Shown in pieces: positions 52,204-60,353 of a stretch of 64,000 nt of DNA. Under the pieces are notes generated by a model. That model searched no databases, was not told where the DNA came from, and was given only the letters and a program-made list of their open reading frames with translations. This DNA comes from Burkholderia sp. 8Y (GTDB lineage Bacteria; Pseudomonadota; Gammaproteobacteria; Burkholderiales; Burkholderiaceae): assembly GCF_902506145.1 (NCBI RefSeq), contig NZ_LR733548.1, positions 62,001 to 126,000 on the forward strand, in the 5' to 3' direction. The position numbers were made by a program, and so were the translations under genes. The stretch's first letter is position 1, and every line of letters starts with the position of its first letter.

Positions 52204-52806
52204 ATGGCAAGTTCGCGTTTAGAACCGGCAGCCGGAGACACGGCGGCGGCAGTGTCGGTGCCACCCCGCGTCGGCGAGCATATTCAGCGATTGCGCAACG
52301 AGAGGAGATTGACCCTTGACGACTTGTCGCGCGCGGCGGGCGTTTCTAAGTCGATGTTGTCGGAGATCGAGCGCGACCGTGCCAACCCGACGATCGCGGT
52401 CGCGTGGCGGCTGACAAACGCGCTGGGTATTAGCCTGGACCAATTGTTCGCGCAACAACGACCCGCTGAAGCGATTCGCGTAGCGAGCCCACACGACATA
52501 CCGACGTTAACTGGTGACAACGGCGGGTATCAACTCCGCGTGTGGGGGCCGATCGAATTGGCGGGCAAGTTTGAGTGGTATGAACTCACGTTGCAGGCCG
52601 GCGCGGCGCTGAGGTCCAACGCGCATGAACCGGGCACACGCGAGCATTTGACGGTTCTTAACGGAACCATTGAAGTGGATGCGTCCGCGTCGACGCGTCG
52701 TCTGAAGGCGGGCGAAACTGCGCGATATGCGGCGGACGACAGTCACGCCATCCGCAATGTTGGGCGTTCGGAAGCCAAGGCGCTGCTTGTTGTCATCCAC
52801 GGGTGA
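52204..52806 (+). CDS. XRE-family regulator with C-terminal cupin
   Basis: A 200-residue protein. The helix-turn-helix lies at about 22-80 (IQRLRNERRLTLDDLSRAAG, VSKSMLSEIERDRANPTIAV) and the cupin sensor at about 110-198 (HEPGTREHLTVLNGTIEVDA, then RLKAGETARYAADDSHAIRN). XRE-cupin proteins often control amino acid or amine catabolism. Being divergent from kbl-tdh, it is the probable regulator of threonine degradation. That link is inference from position. Confidence 0.92.
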   Translation: MASSRLEPAAGDTAAAVSVPPRVGEHIQRLRNERRLTLDDLSRAAGVSKSMLSEIERDRANPTIAVAWRLTNALGISLDQLFAQQRPAEAIRVASPHDIPTLTGDNGGYQLRVWGPIELAGKFEWYELTLQAGAALRSNAHEPGTREHLTVLNGTIEVDASASTRRLKAGETARYAADDSHAIRNVGRSEAKALLVVIHG

Positions 52807-52829
52807 GGTCGCGGCGGCGGCCTGCAGAA

Positions 52830-52845
52830 CTTTATGCGCATCAAG
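52830..52845. promoter_or_regulatory. parS: Imperfect parS-type palindrome
   Basis: CTTTATGCGCATCAAG differs from the perfect copies at a single base (C for A). It lies 24 bp after the XRE-cupin stop codon. Whether ParB still binds it is uncertain. Confidence 0.55.
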
Positions 52846-52871
52846 TCGGCCGCGTCGCTCGGGCTTGAAGC

Positions 52872-52891
52872 GAGGCCGCAAGCGCGGCCTC
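52872..52891. terminator. Hairpin between XRE-cupin and csbD genes
   Basis: GAGGCCGC (52872-52879) pairs with GCGGCCTC (52884-52891) around AAGC, followed by TTTC. It lies between convergent genes and could end both transcripts; the T-tract is short. Confidence 0.6.
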
Positions 52892-52900
52892 TTTCAACAC

Positions 52901-53089
52901 TTACGGGTTCTTCTTCACGCTGTCTTTGAGGTCTTCGCGCACGTCGCCCGCTCCCTTCTGGATCTGGCCGGCGACTTGTTGCATGTCGCCTTTCGCCTCT
53001 TGGGCAGGGTCGTCGGTCGCCTTGCCAACCACCTCGTTGATCTTCCCCTTCACCTGCTCGCCGACGCCTTTAACTTGGTCCTTGTTCAT
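52901..53089 (-). CDS. CsbD-family stress protein
   Basis: A 62-residue hydrophilic protein of the CsbD type, with the typical NKDQVKGVGEQVKGKINEVV start and a second similar segment KGDMQQVAGQIQKGAGDVRE. These small proteins are induced by general stress in many bacteria; their biochemical role is unknown. It is convergent with the XRE-cupin gene and ends with a lysine-rich tail (SVKKNP). An AAAGGAGAACC-type ribosome binding site precedes the ATG. Confidence 0.92.
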   Translation of the reverse strand: MNKDQVKGVGEQVKGKINEVVGKATDDPAQEAKGDMQQVAGQIQKGAGDVREDLKDSVKKNP

Positions 53090-53292
53090 CTGGTTCTCCT
53101 TTGGATTCAGCGCGAAACTGCGCGGTGCTCGTTCCTCGGCCCTCTCGGGCAGCGCCTAAAGGTAATTCGAACACGGCTCCACGATGCGCTTTTGCACCGC
53201 CTTTGCGTAGCAGCGGATGTCTGAATCCCGCGTAGGCGGAATCGCACATACACCCGGCTCGAAGCGCGCGACGCTGTTTTCATCGGTGCGAG

Positions 53293-53312
53293 TACTGTAT
53301 ATTTATACAGTA
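53293..53312. promoter_or_regulatory. LexA (SOS) box
   Basis: TACTGTATATTTATACAGTA is a perfect inverted repeat in its arms and fits the LexA consensus CTGT-N8-ACAG. It lies 27 bp upstream of the start codon at 53340, a position from which LexA would block transcription. Confidence 0.9.
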
Positions 53313-53339
53313 TCGAGAACGCTGCGAGGGGGTGAAAAC

Positions 53340-53696
53340 ATGGAGATGAACGCCGAGCATCTGAGCAAGAGGCAGTTCGAGCGGGCTGTGCGCGACCTTG
53401 AACGCATCACGCGGCACATCGCGGGCCGCTACATCGACCAGGGGGTACCGCTGACGTGGCGCCTTTTGCATGCCATCGAAGCCGAGGCCGTCGCCGACTT
53501 AGGGTTCGCCGGGCGACACGAAGCCGCGCTGCGCGAACTGTTCGCGCGCCCCGAAAACTTCCAGTATCCCGAAACCGACGACGTCGTGGACATCGCCTCC
53601 TCCGATGCGTTGCCCGCCGTATTCGCATTCGCCGTCGATGCCTACGAACGCGCCGCGCGGGAAGGTCGACCGCAACTCGCCATCGCCGGTCATTGA
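53340..53696 (+). CDS. SOS-regulated hypothetical protein
   Basis: A 118-residue protein of unknown function. It is helical with no signal peptide. Segments are LSKRQFERAVRDLERITRHI, WRLLHAIEAEAVADLGFAGR and an acidic block YPETDDVVDIASSDA. The ATG at 53340 has GAGGGGGTG upstream. A canonical LexA box directly precedes it, so DNA damage should induce it. It is close to the degenerate recombinase-like gene and the origin, raising the possibility of a role in replication or copy number under damage. No family is recognised. Confidence 0.75.
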   Translation: MEMNAEHLSKRQFERAVRDLERITRHIAGRYIDQGVPLTWRLLHAIEAEAVADLGFAGRHEAALRELFARPENFQYPETDDVVDIASSDALPAVFAFAVDAYERAAREGRPQLAIAGH

Positions 53697-53953
53697 GGGC
53701 CCGTCGCGTTAGGGCATGAGATGTCCTCCGCGTCGGTGTGTCCCTGGCAAGCGGAAACAGCGCCCGCCGACGTCCGGTCCGTGCCGCTGTCGAACGAACG
53801 CGCGCACTGCGACGCCTTTGGCGCATGTCGCGTACTCTCAGCGAAGCACGTCGACACTTCTGCACACTCCCATGCGCCTGCACCCTTGACGCCGGCCACG
53901 CGAAGCCCGACTCTTTCTGCAAAGCAAACAGCGCCGCGCGCCTTCCCAACACG

Positions 53954-54967
53954 ATGCCAGACACTACTGATCTCTTCGACCAACAGCGCGCCGACTGGCA
54001 GGCCGACCCTCATGCTGCTTTCGACGCCTGGCTCGCTCAACAAGAATTTCGCGCTTCGTCGGCCGATGTTTATCGCGCGCAATGGGGCAATTTCCTCGAA
54101 TGGCTGCAGGCGAAACGCGCGACGCTTCATTCGGTGCAGCGGCCCGTCATCGAACAGTTCGTGTCGCAGTTGGACATTCGGCGGCCGCAGCGGATGCGTT
54201 ACCTGCGTTTGATCGAGCGCGTGCTCGATCATGTTCGGGAGATAGAAGCCGCGGGGACCAATCCCGCGCGATTCATCGCTCAGGACGGCGACGCAGCCTG
54301 GCGCAAAGCACGCGATAACGAGCCGACCGGGTTCCTGACGCATGATGAGCGGGCGCTGCTCGTCGCGCACCTATTCTCCCCGCTCGGTGCGCTACCGGCT
54401 GGGCAGCGTTGGCGTGAACGGCGCGACCGGGCGCTGGTCGCCGCGTTTCTAGGTGCCGGCGTGAAAACCGGCGAGGCGGCGCAGTTGACCGTCGATTGTT
54501 ACGCGCCCGGTGCGCCTTACGTGACCGTGGACGCTTCGAATCCGCTTTTGATTCGGCAGGCGCGGCTCGCTCCATTTGCCGTCGAGTTGCTGGATGGCTG
54601 GATTGGCGAGCGAAAAGCAGCCGGATTAGCCGGTGAGCTACTGTTTCCCGCAGCGCCGTCCGGCCGTCCCATGCACAAAGCGACGATGCTCCGCGCTATC
54701 GATGCGGTCGTCGCCGCGTCGGGCATCGCCGCGTCTCGCGTCGCCCGAGCGAGTCCGCAGACGCTTCGCAATACCTACGCAGCGGAATTATTCGACGAGG
54801 GGATCGAGCCCGAGCGCGTTGGCCAATGGCTCGGATTCCAGCAAATGATATCGGTGCATCGACTGCACCGGGCATGGCAGGACTGGATGGGTGAGCAAAT
54901 ACGGGAGCGCGACATCGCGCGGGCGCAGGCCGGCGTAAGCGATGATGCAGGGTCGGGCCAAGTTTGA
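53954..54967 (+). CDS. Tyrosine-recombinase-like protein with degenerate active site
   Basis: A 337-residue protein with the layout of phage-type integrases. A SAM-like N-terminal DNA-binding domain covers about 25-115 (FRASSADVYRAQWGNFLEWL). A catalytic-type domain runs from about 135 (LTHDERALLVAHLF). In XerD-like enzymes the first arginine lies in TGLR; here the equivalent is GAGVKTGEAAQL, with lysine. The HxLRH box reads SPQTLRNTY, keeping only the arginine. LGH reads LGF, and the region of the nucleophilic tyrosine (SVHRLHRAW) has none. It therefore looks unable to recombine DNA and may act as a binding protein. It sits beside KfrA and the origin. Confidence 0.8.
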   Translation: MPDTTDLFDQQRADWQADPHAAFDAWLAQQEFRASSADVYRAQWGNFLEWLQAKRATLHSVQRPVIEQFVSQLDIRRPQRMRYLRLIERVLDHVREIEAAGTNPARFIAQDGDAAWRKARDNEPTGFLTHDERALLVAHLFSPLGALPAGQRWRERRDRALVAAFLGAGVKTGEAAQLTVDCYAPGAPYVTVDASNPLLIRQARLAPFAVELLDGWIGERKAAGLAGELLFPAAPSGRPMHKATMLRAIDAVVAASGIAASRVARASPQTLRNTYAAELFDEGIEPERVGQWLGFQQMISVHRLHRAWQDWMGEQIRERDIARAQAGVSDDAGSGQV

Positions 54968-54973
54968 CGATAC

Positions 54974-54990
54974 TCCCGAAAACGCTCACC
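54974..54990 (-). repeat. Single origin-type 17-mer between recombinase-like gene and kfrA
   Basis: GGTGAGCGTTTTCGGGA on the minus strand, identical to the copy at 40537. It lies in the 47-bp gap between two convergent stop codons, about 1.6 kb from the nearest member of the main array. Confidence 0.88.
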
Positions 54991-55014
54991 TATCACTCTG
55001 ATCGTGGCCGGATC

Positions 55015-56211
55015 TCACGCGCGCACGCGGGATGTGTGACGGAAGCTGTAAAGCGCGGCCAGCTTTGACGTCGCCGCGCCCGATGTGCGCTCGCATTTGG
55101 GGCACGACAACTCATATTCGTCTTCGTGCAGTTGCAATTCGGGCTCGCCGTCCTCGCAGGCCGGACAGGCAGGCGGCACGCTCACGTATGGATCGGCTTG
55201 CGCGCCGAGGGCGGCGATTTCGCCTTCGGTGAGCCGTCCATCCGCCGCCAGTGACGCGATCAGCTTCCCGGCTTCGGCGCTCATTCCGGCCCGGACGCGG
55301 TGTGCATCGCGCTCACGCGTCAGCGCATCGATTTCATCCGACTGCGCGCGCACCTGCGACTCCAGGCGGTCCGCACGACTGCGCGCGACGCTCAGTTGTT
55401 GAATGAACTCGAACTCCTTCCGGCCGGCTTCCCGAATATTCGCCTGATAAGTAGCAGCGACGCCGCGCAATCCATCGAGTTCGACCAGCATCGGCTTGAC
55501 CCGGCGCTCGGCGTCCTTGACGGCATCGTTGATTTGCTGGGCGTATCGTTCGGTATTCCGGCGCAATTCGTCCTGCAGTTCCTCTATCCGGCCTCGCAGA
55601 CGCGCCGCCTGCGACTGCTCCGTCGCGAGACGCTCGGTAAGCGCAGCATTGTCTGCCTTCGATTGCGCGATCGCGTCGCGTAGTTCGGCTTGCGAGGCGG
55701 TGTCACTTATGCGGAGCCGGTTCAGTTCCGCTTCCAGCGACGCGATACGCACGGCCGCTTCCTCCGCTCGAGCCTCGGCACGTTGCCGCGCCTGCTCGAC
55801 GGTTTGAAGGCGAATCTCCGCTTCACGGGCGCTTGCCTCCGCTCTGCCGACGTTTTCGTACGCTTCAGCGCGCTTGCCTTCCAGCGCGGTCTCCGCATGC
55901 ACTCGGGCTTCGGCGAAAAGCTCGGCCAACAGTTCGCCCGCGCGTTCCTGGAGCGCCTGCGGGATCCCACCTGCCTCGACACGCACGCGAACACTGGATC
56001 GCACAGTCTCCCAGAAAGCATCGATATCCCTGGGGATGTCCGTTGCGCTGCCGACTTGCGTCAAGTCCCGGACCGCCGTGACCGATGGGCGGATGCCGAG
56101 GTCGAAAAACAGCCGCCTACACGCATGATGCGAAAGGTCTTGTCGGCGGGCGCCGGCTGCGCGCAGCCTCTCCAGTTCTTGACGGACGGTATCGCGAACG
56201 TGTGAGTCCAT
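55015..56211 (-). CDS. kfrA: KfrA-like coiled-coil DNA-binding protein
   Basis: A 398-residue protein. The N-terminal 100 residues resemble the KfrA DNA-binding domain (CRRLFFDLGIRPSVTAVRDL). Then a very long coiled coil covers about 100-320 (for example AETALEGKRAEAYENVGRAE, IEELQDELRRNTERYAQQIN). The C-terminus holds a zinc ribbon with CPAC at 349-352 and CPKC at 370-373. KfrA proteins of plasmids bind near their own promoter and assist segregation. The location next to the origin, reading away from it, suits such a role for this replicon. The zinc ribbon is not part of the classical plasmid protein as I know it. Confidence 0.82.
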   Translation of the reverse strand: MDSHVRDTVRQELERLRAAGARRQDLSHHACRRLFFDLGIRPSVTAVRDLTQVGSATDIPRDIDAFWETVRSSVRVRVEAGGIPQALQERAGELLAELFAEARVHAETALEGKRAEAYENVGRAEASAREAEIRLQTVEQARQRAEARAEEAAVRIASLEAELNRLRISDTASQAELRDAIAQSKADNAALTERLATEQSQAARLRGRIEELQDELRRNTERYAQQINDAVKDAERRVKPMLVELDGLRGVAATYQANIREAGRKEFEFIQQLSVARSRADRLESQVRAQSDEIDALTRERDAHRVRAGMSAEAGKLIASLAADGRLTEGEIAALGAQADPYVSVPPACPACEDGEPELQLHEDEYELSCPKCERTSGAATSKLAALYSFRHTSRVRA

Positions 56212-57859
56212 GAATCCTCAACAATAGTTTGTGTCGAGCGTGACGTTTTACGTTCACTCCGATACAGCCGTCGAGTTGCAGATTTCAGAAGCCGCTTTTT
56301 CGAAGCTTCACGACGCGGAACGGCTGTACGACGCGCTCCATTGTAGTCCATGCATGTGAAACACGATGAGGAAAAACGAATAACCATATGATTTTGCAAG
56401 TGTTGTCGAGTCCATGCCGCAGAATTGTATGTTTCACGGCAGTTGAAGTGGGAGAAGATCCGGGCAACGCAGCGGCTCGGCAGTCGTGTGTGTCTCTTAT
56501 GAGCACTCTCGCTTGAGAGTAATAAAAGTAAACACCTTTGAACCCAGTTGAAAACAGTTAACGCCTGGCTGAACCCTTATGGGACAAGGCTCTCGGGCCG
56601 GGTTGGTGAGTGTTTGCAGGACGTATGGTGAGACCCTACGGGTGTCAGCGGTGGTGGCCTTCGGGAAGATCAGTGAGAGGAAGCGGGATAGTTAGTGAGC
56701 GGCTTCGGGGAACCGCTCGCACGTTCAGGTGAGCGTATCCGGGAGTACGCCGGCGTCTCAACCGCACTGAGGCAGAAGCGGTAGATTTCTACGCGTTTTG
56801 ATCGGTGAGAGCATGCAGGAACTGGGGATCGACATAACTTTATGGCGCTTTTGTGTCATTTTTGCCGCAAGGTGAGTACTTTCAGGGCATATTGTCTGTC
56901 GAGGGTGAGACTTTTCGGGACTAAACCCGCAGAAATCCCTCGAATGGCGGCTCCGACAGCCTACGGTGAGCTTTTTCGGGACTGTGCATAGCAGCGAAAG
57001 CCGCTGCGGGTACACGGCACAAACGCCAACTGTCCGGAAGGTGAGGATTTACGGGAGCTTTGTGCTTGCCAAACCAAGCAGCGGTGAGAAGATTCGGGAG
57101 CTCAACGCCTGCAGAACATCGGGCGGAATCTGGCGAGCGGAGTCTGGAGCGTTCTGTCACCAGCACTTATCGCAATATATCGACATTCGGCCCGGCTCTC
57201 GGAGGAGCACTCGGCTCTTGGCTAGGTACTGAAGGCCAACGGTGAGCCTTTTCGGGAGCCCACTTACGACAGGGCCCGATTCCTTGCGACGAGAGCTCTC
57301 TCGCAAAGCGATTTTCGCGTTAGCCGGGGCAAAGGTGAGTCTTTACAGGGGCGAAGAGGTGAGGCGTTCCGGGAGGCGTTGAAGCGGTCCGTGTTCGCAA
57401 AAGTGGCTTTTTCCGGGACCCATTCGCCGCCATTTCCCAACCGACGAAGGCTCGTCGCACGCATCCGCTGACAGCTTTACGCGTAAAGGTGAGAGTTTTC
57501 AGGAGAGCGCGGACGCGAGGGGGCATTAGTGCCCCGTCGCAGCGGGAAAAACGAACGGGCAACACGCACTGTCTCCGACTCGCCACATCGCTTTCCGGCC
57601 GAGATTTTTTTTCGGTGAGAGTTTTCGGGGGCCGCGAGAACCCCTCGACAAGCCGGCTGAAAAGGCGGGAATCCGTTTACCCGCGCCGGCTCTAGGAATA
57701 TGAGACGAGCCATTCAGGTGAGCGGTGAGGGTTTACGGGAACGCACCGCAGTGAGCCCCTTCGGTCGCCTCGACATCACCCTTCGATGGTGAAGCCGCCC
57801 CGTAGACGGCGTTCACCCCACCGGTTATGCTTTGCCGCAATACCGTATTCCCTACCCGT
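56212..57859. other. oriC2: Replication origin region of the replicon
   Basis: About 1.65 kb without a convincing gene between kfrA and rep. It contains at least 18 copies of a 17-bp repeat in one orientation (next entry) and A/T-rich patches (56515-56545; 57600-57613). No consensus DnaA box is evident. The combination of a rep gene, iteron-like repeats and A/T-rich stretches marks it as the initiation region. The exact start point cannot be seen. Confidence 0.8.
56605..57740 (+). repeat. Iteron-like array of at least 18 17-bp Rep boxes
   Basis: The consensus is roughly GGTGAGNNTTTNCGGGA, all on the plus strand. Better copies start at 56728, 56871, 56904, 56965, 57040, 57083, 57241, 57334, 57358, 57488, 57614 and 57724. 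Weaker ones start at 56605, 56627, 56672, 56694, 56804 and 57402. Relative to the first, the next seven starts are at 22, 67, 89, 123, 199, 266 and 299 bp, each within two bases of a multiple of 11, so this part lies on one face of the helix. The right half is less regular. The last copy is 120 bp before rep. The Rep protein encoded downstream is the expected ligand. Confidence 0.88.
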
Positions 57860-59224
57860 ATGGCGACCAGGCGCGCAAAGAAGACCGACGTAGTCAGCCC
57901 CAGCTCGGCGGAATTGCGCAAGGCCGTCGAAGCCATCGCGATTCAGCCCAAGAGCGGGAAGATCACACTGCTGACTCGCAAGCTGTTCAACGTCTTGCTG
58001 GCGGTCGCGCAGCAAGCAGACGAATCCGGCGATACCTATCGCGCGCTGCTATCGGACATTGTCGCGAATTCCGCCTTCGATTCCAACGATACCGCGCTTG
58101 TCAAAGAACACTTGCGCCGCATGGTGTCGGTGCAGGTCGAGTGGAGCACCGGAACCTCGAGTCAGAAGCCTGGGCGCAAGTGGGGTATATCGACGCTGAT
58201 CGCCGATGCTGAAATTCTCGAAGACCCGTCGACGCGTCGCGTCTGGGTCGAATTCTCGTTCGCTCCGAAAATCAAGAAGAAGCTGTTGGACCCGGTCCAG
58301 TATGCTCGACTGAGCCTGCAGTTCCAAAGCCAACTGCGCAGCAGCGCCGGTCTCGCGCTTTACGAAATCTGCGTCCGGTATTTGACGAATCCCAGTCACC
58401 TGACGATGCGCGAAACGTGGGAGTGGTGGCGGCCGATTCTGTCGGGCACGCCCGACACGGAAGCGGGCGATGAGGCTAAGCGCGAGTACAAATATTTCAA
58501 GCGCGACTACCTGCGTCCCGCGATTGCGGAAGTCAACGCGGTAACGAATATTTTTGTCGAACTGGTCGAACATCGAGAGGGGCGGCGCGTCGCCGAAATC
58601 CAGTTCCGCGTCACCGAGCGCAAGCAACCGATGCTCGCGCTGGACGAACATCCGAACGTCTTTGACAGCACGCTCGTCGACCGCATGGTGAAGATCGGCA
58701 TCCCGCTGAAGGAAGCGCAGACGCTTTATGCCGATAGCGAAGAAAATCGCATTCGCGCCGCATTGTTGATGACGGAGCAGCGCATGCGCAGCACGACGTT
58801 GCCGCCGGTCCGCAGTGCAGCCGCGCTGTTCAAGGACGCGCTGAAGAAGGGCTATGCGCCGCCGGTCGAAGCTTTGCCGGCGGCAACGAACGGCGCGTCA
58901 CCGCGGGCCGGCGCGACGAGCGGCTCGGCTGCGGACGATCTGAAGGCTCGATTGCTTGGCGAATTTTCGGCGTTTCGGCGCAAGGAAGCCCGCGCCATGT
59001 ATGAAGAGCAAGGTGAGGAAGAACGGGAGCTCGCGCGCCAGAGCTTTGAGGAAGAATTGCTGCCGGAACTCGGCGCGCATATGCGCGACGACTGGCGCAA
59101 GCGCGGACTGGATTCCAAGCTCGCGGAAACGTCTTTCTTCGATTGGCTCGCCCGGAGGACGTGGGGCGAGCCGACCGATGGTGACTTGCTCGCTTTCACG
59201 CTCAGCCAGTCGCGAGCAAGCTGA
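57860..59224 (+). CDS. repA: Replication initiator protein (Rep_3/RepB-like)
   Basis: A 454-residue initiator. The first ~280 residues carry two winged-helix-like domains of the plasmid Rep_3 kind (KITLLTRKLFNVLLAVAQQA, VQYARLSLQFQSQLRSSAGL, EYKYFKRDYLRPAIAEVNAV). The C-terminal part has a segment rich in charged residues (EFSAFRRKEARAMYEEQGEE). It should bind the adjacent repeats and open the origin. The start at 57860 (MATRRAKK) is chosen over an ATG 33 bases earlier; neither has a clear ribosome binding site, consistent with low expression. The 17-mers upstream also suggest self-repression. It converges on parB. Confidence 0.88.
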   Translation: MATRRAKKTDVVSPSSAELRKAVEAIAIQPKSGKITLLTRKLFNVLLAVAQQADESGDTYRALLSDIVANSAFDSNDTALVKEHLRRMVSVQVEWSTGTSSQKPGRKWGISTLIADAEILEDPSTRRVWVEFSFAPKIKKKLLDPVQYARLSLQFQSQLRSSAGLALYEICVRYLTNPSHLTMRETWEWWRPILSGTPDTEAGDEAKREYKYFKRDYLRPAIAEVNAVTNIFVELVEHREGRRVAEIQFRVTERKQPMLALDEHPNVFDSTLVDRMVKIGIPLKEAQTLYADSEENRIRAALLMTEQRMRSTTLPPVRSAAALFKDALKKGYAPPVEALPAATNGASPRAGATSGSAADDLKARLLGEFSAFRRKEARAMYEEQGEEERELARQSFEEELLPELGAHMRDDWRKRGLDSKLAETSFFDWLARRTWGEPTDGDLLAFTLSQSRAS

Positions 59225-59264
59225 GCCGCGCAGAGCGCCGTGGCGTTGCGCCAGCGGCGAGCCG

Positions 59265-60329
59265 TTATTCGTTGGTCGTGTTGGCCTGCAGCATCGTCTC
59301 GATTTGATGAAGCAACTCGTCTCGCTTTTCGCGCGACAAGCCTCGCAGCCGCAGTTCCAGCCGGTCTTCTCCATACGATTTCAGATCGCCGACCGCCACG
59401 CCATCCAACTTGATTTCGAGCCGTTGCGAATAACGTTGCCGGCCGGGCGGCTTCGGCGCGTCTTGGGCGCTGGCGCGTCCCTTGACGATGTCCGCGACCT
59501 GGCGCGTGCTCAAGTCGTCCGATGTAATCTTGTTGATGAGCCGCAGCGTCGCGTCGCTTCCGCGCGCCGCGTGATAACGCGAAATTTGATACGCCATGTT
59601 GGAACCGAAACGGTCCGGCCGCGCCACCATCTCCTGCATCACGTTTTCGGGCAGCTTGGCGATGGATAACGCAACGGCGATCGTCGATTCGTCCAGGCCG
59701 AGGTGGTCGGCCAGTTCGCGCTGGCTCTGGAAGTGTTGCTCGTCGAGAAAACGCCGCCAAACGACGGCGTTATCAAAAACCGTCTGCGAGTCGCGCTGAA
59801 CGTTGAGGTCGTAGCCGAGCTTGTAGCTTTCGATACCGATCGGCAGGTCGACGACGACCGCCTTGACCGCCTCCTTGTTCGCCTCCTTGAGCGCCCGCAC
59901 GCGCCGGCCGCCGTCGCTGACGAAGAACGTCCCCGGATTCTCGTAGTCGGGGATCACGTGGATGGCTTGCTGCTGGCCTTGCTTCGCGAGATTGACGGCG
60001 AGTTCGGCGATCGAAGCCTTCAAATAGAAGTGACGCGGGTTGAACGGGCTCGGTTTGATCGCCTTGAGCGGCAATTCGATGACCTGCCCCGTCGTGTACC
60101 GATTCGCCCGCCGCCATGACCGATACTGCTCGGATTCGTGCGCGGCGGTCGCGTCGGTCTCATTGTCCGCGACGAATGCGCTGGAACGGCCGTTCGCTGC
60201 GGCCTGCGACACCTGCTGGATGTCGACGATACCGTCGATCGCATTCAGGCGATCGAGCGCGGTCCGTTTCTCACTGCTGGTGGTATCGGGGCGGGCTTTG
60301 AAGCCCTTTGCGAACTGCGACGGTTTCAT
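59265..60329 (-). CDS. parB: ParB-family partition protein
   Basis: A 354-residue ParB. The N-terminal nucleotide-binding region has SPFNPRHFYL (97-100 NPRH) and the box SDGGRRVRAL, which stands for the usual GERRxxA. A helix-turn-helix follows (SQRELADHLGLDESTIAVALSIAKLPE, in two parts) and the C-terminal dimerisation segment ends the protein. It should load at CTTTATGCGCATAAAG sites. One such site lies in the 24-bp gap between parA and parB. The gene follows parA in the same direction. Confidence 0.93.
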   Translation of the reverse strand: MKPSQFAKGFKARPDTTSSEKRTALDRLNAIDGIVDIQQVSQAAANGRSSAFVADNETDATAAHESEQYRSWRRANRYTTGQVIELPLKAIKPSPFNPRHFYLKASIAELAVNLAKQGQQQAIHVIPDYENPGTFFVSDGGRRVRALKEANKEAVKAVVVDLPIGIESYKLGYDLNVQRDSQTVFDNAVVWRRFLDEQHFQSQRELADHLGLDESTIAVALSIAKLPENVMQEMVARPDRFGSNMAYQISRYHAARGSDATLRLINKITSDDLSTRQVADIVKGRASAQDAPKPPGRQRYSQRLEIKLDGVAVGDLKSYGEDRLELRLRGLSREKRDELLHQIETMLQANTTNE

Positions 60330-60337
60330 TCGGGGTC

Positions 60338-60353
60338 CTTTATGCGCATAAAG
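60338..60353. promoter_or_regulatory. parS: parS site between parA and parB
   Basis: CTTTATGCGCATAAAG, a perfect 16-bp palindrome filling most of the 24-bp gap between the parA stop and the parB start codon. The core TTTATGCGCATAAA resembles, from memory, centromere sequences of Burkholderia second chromosomes. Confidence 0.88.

Noticed and set aside
56605..57740. Repeat array considered as CRISPR
   Set aside because: Units are only 17 bp and variable, spacing ranges from 22 to 158 bp, and no cas genes are present; position beside rep fits Rep boxes.
56212..57859. Search for DnaA boxes in the origin
   Set aside because: No TTATCCACA or close variant found; CTTATCGCA at about 57167 has too many differences.
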